From Lutibacter sp. A64 (GTDB taxonomy: Bacteria > Bacteroidota > Bacteroidia > Flavobacteriales > Flavobacteriaceae), in contig NZ_CP092487.1 in assembly GCF_022429565.1 (NCBI RefSeq), forward strand, positions 78,501 through 142,500: a DNA stretch of 64,000 nt. The letters run 5' to 3'. How positions within the stretch are numbered: the first letter of the stretch is position 1; every line of letters starts with the position of its first letter. A program made the translations under genes and the position numbers. The notes under the pieces are model-generated. The model was not told the DNA's origin. It did not search any database and saw nothing but the letters and a program-made list of their open reading frames with translations. This document shows positions 9,517 to 16,652 of this stretch, piece after piece.

Positions 9517-10206
9517 ATGTCAGAAGCAATACTTTCTTTACAAAATGCTGAAATTTTTCAACGCGAAAATTTAGTCTTATCCAATGTAAACCTTACAATT
9601 AATACAGGAGAATTTGTGTATTTAATTGGTAAAACAGGAAGTGGAAAAAGTAGTTTAATGAAAACATTATACGGCGATTTAAACTTACAGAAAGGTACAG
9701 GCAGTATTGTGGGTTTTAATTTAAATACCTTAAAAGAGAAGGAAATTCCATTTTTAAGAAGAAAACTAGGGATTGTTTTTCAAGATTTTAAATTGTTGAA
9801 CGATAGAAATGTATTTGAAAATTTAAAATTTGTTTTAAAAGCAACTGGTTGGAAAGATGCTTCTAAAATTGAATCTAAAATTAATGAGGTTTTAGGTAAA
9901 GTAGGTATGGAAACCAAAGGATTTAAAATGGCTTTTCAGTTATCTGGAGGAGAACAACAACGTGTTGCAATTGCCAGAGCTTTATTAAATGATCCCGACT
10001 TAATTTTAGCAGATGAACCAACTGGAAATTTAGACCCAGCGACTTCTGTAGGTGTTATGAATGTTTTAAATGAAATACACAATGCCGGAAAAACTATTTT
10101 AATGGCAACACACGATTATGCACTTATTTTAAAATATCCACATAAAACTATTAAATGTGAAGGTGGTGAGTTATTTGAAGTTGTGCAGCAGCAGGGAGCT
10201 TCTTAA
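9517..10206 (+). CDS. ftsE: Cell-division ABC transporter ATPase FtsE
   Basis: A 229-residue ABC ATPase. It shows Walker A (GKTGSGKSS, residues 38-46), Q-loop (FQDFKLL), the ABC signature LSGGEQQRVAIARAL, Walker B (LILADEPTGNLD) and the switch His in MATHDY. FtsE with membrane partner FtsX regulates peptidoglycan hydrolases at the division septum. In this window ftsX is not adjacent; a glycosyltransferase gene follows after 2 bp instead, which is usual for flavobacteria. LolD/MacB-type ATPases are related, but the FQDFKLLNDRNVFENL segment fits FtsE best. Confidence 0.88.
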   Translation: MSEAILSLQNAEIFQRENLVLSNVNLTINTGEFVYLIGKTGSGKSSLMKTLYGDLNLQKGTGSIVGFNLNTLKEKEIPFLRRKLGIVFQDFKLLNDRNVFENLKFVLKATGWKDASKIESKINEVLGKVGMETKGFKMAFQLSGGEQQRVAIARALLNDPDLILADEPTGNLDPATSVGVMNVLNEIHNAGKTILMATHDYALILKYPHKTIKCEGGELFEVVQQQGAS

Positions 10207-10208
10207 GA

Positions 10209-11111
10209 ATGATTTCTATATTAATTCCAATATTTAACTACAATACAACACCTCTTGTTGAAATTATTCATAAACAATTAGAATTATTACATATTAATTA
10301 TGAAATTATTTGTGTTTGTGATGCTTCAACTGAATTTAGAGAAAAAAATAAGGCGATTAATAGTTATTCAAATACTCAATTAATTTTATTAAAAACGAAT
10401 ATTGGAAGAAGTAAGATAAGAAACTTATTGGTTGAAAAATCTAACTATAATTGGTTGTTGTTTTTAGATGCAGACGTACTTCCTCAAAGCGATTTTTTTA
10501 TTAAAATATATCTCGATTTAATTAAGAATTCAAGTGATAAAGTATTTTGTGGAGGTTTAGTTTATAAAAATGAATATCCTGAAAAAGAAAAATGTTTACG
10601 GTGGATTTATGGTAAAAAACGCGAACAAATTTCTGTTGAAAGAAGAAAACAAAATCCGTATCAATTTGTTACTGGAGCTAATATTTTAATTCATAAATCA
10701 ATTTTTAATACAATAAAATTTAATGAAGCAATAGTTAATTATGGTTATGAAGACGTGCTGTTTATTGAAGATTTAAAATTAAAAGAAATTGCTATTTTAC
10801 ATGCTCAAAACCCTGTTTTTCACCTTGGAATAGAACGTAGTTTGGTTTTTTTAAATAAGACTAAAGAAGCTTTAGAAAATTTACATAACTTAAATTCAAA
10901 AGGAGTTTTAATAGGAAGCAATTTAAAAATAATAAAGTTTTTTAAACTATTGAGCAATTTAAAATTGATTTGGTTTGTATCTATGTTGTTTAAGATTTTT
11001 AAAAGAGTATTAGAATGTAATTTATTAAGTAAAATGCCTTCTTTATTTTTATTTGATATCTATAAAATTGGATATTATTGCTCTGTTGATTTGGTAAAAA
11101 GAGGAAAGTAG
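10209..11111 (+). CDS. Family 2 glycosyltransferase
   Basis: A 300-residue GT-A fold protein. The N-terminal ISILIPIFNYN strand and the acidic FLDADV motif (Asp87/Asp89) mark the nucleotide-sugar and metal site of glycosyltransferase family 2. The C-terminal 60 residues are hydrophobic and basic, suggesting membrane association. Acceptor and donor are unknown. It starts 2 bp after ftsE and is probably co-transcribed with it, and it converges with a GT4 gene on the other strand, so the two may contribute to the same glycan. Start chosen at the only ATG near the ftsE stop. Confidence 0.85.
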   Translation: MISILIPIFNYNTTPLVEIIHKQLELLHINYEIICVCDASTEFREKNKAINSYSNTQLILLKTNIGRSKIRNLLVEKSNYNWLLFLDADVLPQSDFFIKIYLDLIKNSSDKVFCGGLVYKNEYPEKEKCLRWIYGKKREQISVERRKQNPYQFVTGANILIHKSIFNTIKFNEAIVNYGYEDVLFIEDLKLKEIAILHAQNPVFHLGIERSLVFLNKTKEALENLHNLNSKGVLIGSNLKIIKFFKLLSNLKLIWFVSMLFKIFKRVLECNLLSKMPSLFLFDIYKIGYYCSVDLVKRGK

Positions 11112-11145
11112 GGTATTAAGTGTTTTTTGGTAATTTTACTAATTA

Positions 11146-12243
11146 TCATTTTAAATTAGTATAAAATTTTTTTAAATGTTCACTTTCATTTTCCCAAGTA
11201 AGTGTTTTTTTAGCTGTTTCTAAATTAGAATTATAAAATTCTTTTCCTTTTTGTAGCATTGTTGAAATTTGAATTGCTAATTTTTCTGGATTTCTATCTT
11301 GTATAATTTCTCCAACAGAAAATTGCTGAATAATTTTTTTCATTTCAGGTAAATCTGAAACTAAAACAGGAACTTTGGCTTGTATATAATCAAATAGTTT
11401 ATTGGGTAAGGCAAATTTATAACTTAGGCCAAAGTCTTCTTCAAAACTAATACCTAGATCTGCTAAAGGTGTTATTTTTTGAAGTTCATTTGGTGACTGT
11501 TTTGGAATTAGTTTTACTTTTTCTTTTAAATTTAAAACTTTTATTTGTTGAAGTAACTCTTTTTCAATATCTCCATTACCAATAATTACAAAAATAGAAT
11601 TTTCAATAAATTGCATTGTTGTAATCATTAACTCCAATCCACGTGCTTTATTGATGGCGCCTTGGTATAAAATAATTTTATTATTTTTTATATCAAAAGG
11701 GAGTTCATCTTTTAGAATTTTATTAGTTGCAATGGGTAAATTTCTAATTGTTATAAAATTGGTTTTATATTTTAAGTTATAATAATTAGCAATTGAGTTG
11801 CTTACCGTATAACAATTTTTAATTTTTGGAAGTATATTTTTTTCAATAGTTAACCAAAATTTTTGAACAAATAGTCTGTTAATTAATTCTGGAACTTCGG
11901 TAAAAAGTTCGTGACTATCATAAACCAATTTTAATTTAAAAATTTTACTGATTAAAAAGTTGGGAAGTAATGTGTCTAAATCGTTACTTAATAAAATATC
12001 TTTTTTTAAAAAAAGTAATTTAAAGAATAAACGCAAATTATATTCGGCATAAAATAAAAAGCCTTTTTTAAATAAAAGTTTAAATCGAAATGTTTTATAG
12101 TTTCTATTTAGATTTTGACTGTTTTTAAGTTTTCTACCAATTACTAAAACATCAAATCCCATTTGAGTTAACGTAATACATACTTTATGAACTCGTTGGT
12201 CTGTTGTTAAATCGTTGGTTACAGAAACTAATATACGTTTCAA
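11146..12243 (-). CDS. Family 4 glycosyltransferase (group 1)
   Basis: A 365-residue GT-B fold glycosyltransferase. The N-terminal half has RILVSVTNDLTTDQRVHK, a pattern of flavobacterial group 1 transferases, and the YDSHELFTEVPEL segment. The C-terminal half has the glycosyl_transf_1 features: ILYQGAINKARGLE and the conserved acidic GISFEEDFGLSYKFALPNK, which resembles the E-x7-E sugar-nucleotide motif. It likely transfers a sugar to a surface glycan or lipid-linked precursor. A small membrane protein gene lies 10 bp upstream on the same strand. Confidence 0.85.
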   Translation of the reverse strand: MKRILVSVTNDLTTDQRVHKVCITLTQMGFDVLVIGRKLKNSQNLNRNYKTFRFKLLFKKGFLFYAEYNLRLFFKLLFLKKDILLSNDLDTLLPNFLISKIFKLKLVYDSHELFTEVPELINRLFVQKFWLTIEKNILPKIKNCYTVSNSIANYYNLKYKTNFITIRNLPIATNKILKDELPFDIKNNKIILYQGAINKARGLELMITTMQFIENSIFVIIGNGDIEKELLQQIKVLNLKEKVKLIPKQSPNELQKITPLADLGISFEEDFGLSYKFALPNKLFDYIQAKVPVLVSDLPEMKKIIQQFSVGEIIQDRNPEKLAIQISTMLQKGKEFYNSNLETAKKTLTWENESEHLKKFYTNLK

Positions 12244-12253
12244 TAGAGTATTT

Positions 12254-12502
12254 TTAAATGTTTTCTTTTACAGTTTGTTTTCTTTTTATGGTTAAATAAT
12301 AAATATTAGCCATTAAAATAAAAGTATTAGTTATAATTATTGGCCAAGAAATTGCAAGCATAAAGCCATAAATTACAAATAGTATTGCGCCAATTGAATT
12401 AATAATTCTTAATGTTGAAAGGTTTTTCATTAAAAATGAAATAATTAGAGCAACAGAAGCTAAATAGCCAATCCATTCAGTATAAGTAATGTTAAATATC
12501 AT
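12254..12502 (-). CDS. Small YgjV-like membrane protein
   Basis: An 82-residue protein with three predicted membrane helices (about residues 9-25, 32-50 and 53-72) and a basic C-terminal tail (IKRKQTVKE). The pattern LASVALIISFLMKNLSTLRIINSIGAI resembles the YgjV/CBU_0592 family of small inner-membrane proteins, whose function is unknown. It is 10 bp upstream of the GT4 gene and probably forms an operon with it. Low complexity and small size limit certainty about the family, but length, codon use and context support a real gene. Confidence 0.7.
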   Translation of the reverse strand: MIFNITYTEWIGYLASVALIISFLMKNLSTLRIINSIGAILFVIYGFMLAISWPIIITNTFILMANIYYLTIKRKQTVKENI

Positions 12503-12548
12503 ATTTTTTTATTTATTGCAAAGGTATAAGAAAAAAGGGAAGGTCTCT

Positions 12549-12581
12549 AAAAAAAGAAACCTCACTCAAAAATGAGTGAGG
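12549..12581 (-). terminator. Rho-independent terminator after nagZ-type gene
   Basis: CCTCACTCA (12560-12568) pairs exactly with TGAGTGAGG (12573-12581) over an AAAA loop. On the minus strand the stem is followed by a T-rich run (12559-12549). It lies 126 bases past the stop of the NagZ-like gene and closes the salvage operon. A second, weaker hairpin (TTGATAAGT/ACTTATCGA) lies at 12601-12624. Confidence 0.75.
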
Positions 12582-12706
12582 AAAATTGCTATGAAAAAGA
12601 TTGATAAGTCTTTCAACTTATCGATACAAATATACGAATTAATTTAAATAAAATCAGAGTATTTTGTTAAAAAAATCACAAAATAATTTTAATATTAAAA
12701 GTATGT

Positions 12707-15625
12707 CTATTCTTCTTTTATTGCTTCGTATATTAAGTTGTGAATATTTGATCTAATGTCTTTTTCTCCAAGTTTATTATTAGTCATTGTAGGATAGACT
12801 CTATTAGATAAAAATACATATAAAATACCATTGTCCGGATCGGCCCATGCAAATGTTCCTGTAAAACCACTATGTCCAAAACTGTTATCAGAAGCATATT
12901 TACTACTAGCTTTAATTTCAGGGTCTAAGCTAGGTTTATCAAAAGCAAGTCCTCTTCTAATACTATCTTTTTCGTAATATCTATGATTGAATTTATCAAT
13001 TGTTTTACTTTCAAAATACCTTTTGCCTCCATAAGTCCCTTTTTGTAAATACATTTGCATAATCTTAGCAATATCATTGGAGTTTGAAAATAAACCTGCA
13101 TTTCCGCTTACGCCGTTCATCATTCCTGCTCCCATATCGTGTACATAACCTCTTATTGTTTGGTGCCTAAAATAATCATCTATTTCGGTAGGTGCAATTT
13201 CAGAAGCATCGAACTTTTCTAAAGGATTGTATGTTAATGTGTTTGAACCTAAAGGTTTATAGAAATATTCAGTATTTAATTCATCCATTTCTTTATGAAA
13301 GGTATCTTTAATGTATTTTTTAAATAAATAAAATAAAAGACCACTATATTTATAACCTTTAGTTTTTCTTTGTGGAACTTCTGCAATCTTTTTATAAATA
13401 GAATCTGTATATGAATTTGCTAAAAATAAGTTTTCGGCTACTTTAATAGAAAAGTCTTTACTTTTAGAAGTTCTGTATAAATTATCAAATGGTTTTTTTG
13501 TTATACTGTCAACTGTTTCTAAGTAATAAGGAATCCAAGGAGCTATTTTTCCAACATGAGATAAAGCTTCTTTCATAGTTATGGTATCTTTATTAGAACC
13601 TTTTAGATATGGTAAAAACTCACCAAGTGTGGTTTCTAAGTCAAACAATCCCATTTCTTCACTTTTCATAATCATAGGAAGTCCTCCCAAAATTTTTGTA
13701 ACTGAAGCTAAATCGTATAAATCGGTGATTTTTACTTTTTGTTTTTTATCGTACGTATGATAACCGAAACTTTTATGATATACAACTTTTCCATAGCGCG
13801 CTACTAAAACTTGTCCGCCAGGCGCCATTGCAGAATCTACCACCATTGTTGTTAAAGAATCAATTTTAGAAAGTAATTTACTATCCATATCAACTTCTTC
13901 TGGAATGGTATAAGACAATCTCATTAAGTTTGGAGTTGTTAGTCCTGTTCCTTCAGGAAAAAATTTATGAATTGAAACAGGTAATTTTCCTTTAGCACTT
14001 AATGCGCCAAAAACTATTTGTGCTGAAATTTCTTGAGATTCTTTACTGTTTTGATAAGAAACTAAAACAGCTTCTATATTGCTGAAATCTTTTATATCTA
14101 AAAGAGCGTAAGGACTAGCAAAAACGTTAAAAATTACATTGTTGTTTTTAGAAATGCTTTGCAGCCAACTAAGTTCTTGTTCACTCATTTTAAAACTTTT
14201 CCAAGGGTTTTCGTTAGATTTATGATAACCAACAATAACAGTGTTGTACGGTTTTAGTTTTGTAAGCAATTCATTTAGGTTATCTGCCGAAATTATATCA
14301 ACTTGTGTGTATTTTTTTAGAGTATTTGTATAATCAAAGTTGTCTGAATCTCCCAATTTAACATACGCAATTTTATTATTTACTAAATCTTCAATTGGTA
14401 AAATAGCTTTTTTATTTTGAACAAGTGTTATAGCTTCTTTCATTAAAGAATTGTATAAAACTTTGTCTTTTGGAGTAATAATATCTTCTTGAATTCCTGT
14501 TTCTTTAATAGGTTGAAAGTTGTGTAAACCCGCCCAATATTTAGCTTTTAGTATTTTTTTAACCGATTCGTTTAATCGTTCTTCGGTAAAAAGGTTGTTT
14601 TTAAGCGCAGCTTTTATCTTTTTAACAGCAGCTTTTACATCTTCAGGAATTAAAAGCATATCATTTCCAGCTAAAAAAGCTGCTAAATCTATATCTCCTG
14701 GTTTAGCATAATTTGCAGCACCTTTCATATTTAAGGCATCTGTAAAAATTAAACCATTATAACCCATTTTTTCTTTTAAAAGTTCTGTTATTACTTTATA
14801 AGATATAGATGTTGGTACACCTGGTTTTGTTTCTAAAGCAGGAACATTTAAATGCGCCACCATTACACTGGCTAATTTTGTTTTAAATAATTCTTTGTAC
14901 GGAAATAATTCAAGAGACTCTAAACGTTCTAAAGTAAAATCTAAAAAAGGAAGTGTTTTATGAGAGTCTGTTGAGGTGTCTCCATGACCTGGAAAATGTT
15001 TGGCATTAGCTAAAACTCCAGCGCGTTGCATACCATTGGTAAAAGCAATAGCTTTTTCGCTAACATTGTGTTTGTTTTCTCCAAAAGAACGATTTCCAAT
15101 AATAGGGTTTTCTGGGTTTGTATTAATGTCTACTACTGGTGCAAAATTTATATGAATTCCAATTCTTTTACAGTGTTCACCTAATTGTTCTCCAAATTGT
15201 TCAATTAATTTATTGTTTTGAACTGCACCTAGGGTCATGTTCCAAGGGTAACGAAACGAATTTTTTAAACGCATATTTAATCCCCATTCTCCGTCAAAAC
15301 CAATTAGTAAAGGGATTTTAGAGGTTTCTTGAAATAGGTTTGTTAATTCTGCTTGTTTTTCAGGAGTTCCTTGCATAAATATAAGACCACCAACATGGTA
15401 TTTTTTAATCATTTTGTTGATGTATGCTTTGTGTTTTCTGTCTTTATTAGAATATGCTTGAATCATAAAAAGTTGACCAATTTTTTCGTCTAAAGTTAGC
15501 TCACTCATTATGTTTTCAACCCATTTTTCTTGGTTCTCTATGTCAGGTGTTACTAAAGGATCAATTTGTTGTCCATAACTTTTAATTAATAATAAGAAAA
15601 GACTTACAGCTATTATTTTTTTCAT
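12707..15625 (-). CDS. Secreted NagZ-type beta-N-acetylglucosaminidase fused to a beta-lactamase-like domain
   Basis: A 972-residue two-enzyme protein. A signal peptide (ends KSYGQQ) is followed by a glycoside hydrolase family 3 domain (about 30-370) with the NagZ motif KHFPGHGDT at 209-217, where Asp/His act as the acid/base dyad. A GH3 C-terminal domain covers about 390-565. From about 585 to the end is a serine beta-lactamase/penicillin-binding-like domain with SVTK (Ser641, Lys644) and HSG near the C-terminus; the usual YxN appears as YSG. The GH3 part should release GlcNAc from muropeptides. The serine hydrolase part may act on peptide or ester groups, but its substrate is unknown. Unlike cytosolic E. 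coli NagZ it is exported. It is the last gene of the murein-salvage operon. Confidence 0.9.
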   Translation of the reverse strand: MKKIIAVSLFLLLIKSYGQQIDPLVTPDIENQEKWVENIMSELTLDEKIGQLFMIQAYSNKDRKHKAYINKMIKKYHVGGLIFMQGTPEKQAELTNLFQETSKIPLLIGFDGEWGLNMRLKNSFRYPWNMTLGAVQNNKLIEQFGEQLGEHCKRIGIHINFAPVVDINTNPENPIIGNRSFGENKHNVSEKAIAFTNGMQRAGVLANAKHFPGHGDTSTDSHKTLPFLDFTLERLESLELFPYKELFKTKLASVMVAHLNVPALETKPGVPTSISYKVITELLKEKMGYNGLIFTDALNMKGAANYAKPGDIDLAAFLAGNDMLLIPEDVKAAVKKIKAALKNNLFTEERLNESVKKILKAKYWAGLHNFQPIKETGIQEDIITPKDKVLYNSLMKEAITLVQNKKAILPIEDLVNNKIAYVKLGDSDNFDYTNTLKKYTQVDIISADNLNELLTKLKPYNTVIVGYHKSNENPWKSFKMSEQELSWLQSISKNNNVIFNVFASPYALLDIKDFSNIEAVLVSYQNSKESQEISAQIVFGALSAKGKLPVSIHKFFPEGTGLTTPNLMRLSYTIPEEVDMDSKLLSKIDSLTTMVVDSAMAPGGQVLVARYGKVVYHKSFGYHTYDKKQKVKITDLYDLASVTKILGGLPMIMKSEEMGLFDLETTLGEFLPYLKGSNKDTITMKEALSHVGKIAPWIPYYLETVDSITKKPFDNLYRTSKSKDFSIKVAENLFLANSYTDSIYKKIAEVPQRKTKGYKYSGLLFYLFKKYIKDTFHKEMDELNTEYFYKPLGSNTLTYNPLEKFDASEIAPTEIDDYFRHQTIRGYVHDMGAGMMNGVSGNAGLFSNSNDIAKIMQMYLQKGTYGGKRYFESKTIDKFNHRYYEKDSIRRGLAFDKPSLDPEIKASSKYASDNSFGHSGFTGTFAWADPDNGILYVFLSNRVYPTMTNNKLGEKDIRSNIHNLIYEAIKEE

Positions 15626-15638
15626 TTTTAATTGGGTT

Positions 15639-16652
15639 TTATTCGTTTAGCAGAACACCAGTTCCGTTTAATTTAGAAAATTCAATATTTCCATTTTTTA
15701 AAGTTACACCTTTGGCAATATCATCTTTTAACAATAAAGCGCCATCCATATCTACATAATCTAATAGAGGGGTTAAATGTGCTATTGCTGAAATTCCTAC
15801 GGAAGATTCTGTCATACAGCCAACCATAGTTTTTAAACCTAAAGATTTTGCTTTGGCTAACATTCTTTTTGCAGGGGTTAAGCCACCACATTTCATTAGC
15901 TTTATATTTACACCATGAAAGTGTTTGTAACATTTTTGTATATCACTTTCAACAATACAACTTTCATCTGCAATTATAGGTAAATGTGAATTTTCATAAA
16001 CAATTCTTGAGCCACTCCAGTCGTCTGCAGGAATTGGTTGTTCTATAAATTCGACACCTAATTTTTTTAATTCTATTGAGTTTTTAATGGTTTCTGTTGC
16101 ATTCCATCCGCAATTGGCATCAATTCTAAATATTGAATTAGAATGTTTTCTTAACTCAGTAACTATTTTAATATCTTCTTGTGTTCCTAACTTAATTTTA
16201 TAGATAGGCCAAGGCGTTTCTTTCATTTTTGAAACCATTTTTTCTACAGTATCTATGCCAATTGTATAATTTGACTGAGGAAGGTTTTCAAGGTTTAAAT
16301 TCCAATATTGATATAGTTTTAATTCTTTTAAACGCGCATATAAATCTGTGTAGGCTTCATCAATAGCACACAATAAAAACATATTATTTGCAAAGTGAGG
16401 TTGTAAATAATTCCAATATTCTTCGGGTGTTTTATCAGAAAAAATTTCAATAATATTTCTTTTTTCTATAAGCTCAGCATTAAACTGTTCTGTTGTTGTA
16501 TGGTAGTATGGATTGGCAGTTGCTTCTCCAAAACCAGAAACTCCATTGTGTTTTAATTCTACAATTATTGAAGGAATTTGGGTTCTGGTTCCTCTAGATA
16601 ATGTAAATGGATGTTTTAATTTTAAATTATATGTACGAATAATTAATTTCAT
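15639..16652 (-). CDS. Dipeptide (L-Ala-D/L-Glu) epimerase
   Basis: An enolase-superfamily protein of 337 residues. The start at 16652 (MKLIIRTY) overlaps the stop codon of the upstream gene by one base (TAATG), which favours it over an in-frame ATG 78 bases earlier. Superfamily marks include YKIKLG (Lys of the KxK-type base), FRIDANCGW, VEFIEQP and IADESC for the metal ligands, and the C-terminal VNIKLMKCGG with the second lysine. The family converts L-Ala-D-Glu from murein peptides to L-Ala-L-Glu so that peptidases can degrade it. It sits 13 bp before the NagZ-type gene and fits muropeptide salvage. Related enolases (muconate or o-succinylbenzoate enzymes) are less likely in this context. 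Confidence 0.88.
   Translation of the reverse strand: MKLIIRTYNLKLKHPFTLSRGTRTQIPSIIVELKHNGVSGFGEATANPYYHTTTEQFNAELIEKRNIIEIFSDKTPEEYWNYLQPHFANNMFLLCAIDEAYTDLYARLKELKLYQYWNLNLENLPQSNYTIGIDTVEKMVSKMKETPWPIYKIKLGTQEDIKIVTELRKHSNSIFRIDANCGWNATETIKNSIELKKLGVEFIEQPIPADDWSGSRIVYENSHLPIIADESCIVESDIQKCYKHFHGVNIKLMKCGGLTPAKRMLAKAKSLGLKTMVGCMTESSVGISAIAHLTPLLDYVDMDGALLLKDDIAKGVTLKNGNIEFSKLNGTGVLLNE

Noticed and set aside
15721..15933. Open frame on the minus strand inside the dipeptide epimerase gene
   Set aside because: It lies in another frame fully within a well-supported enolase-superfamily gene and has no recognisable motif.
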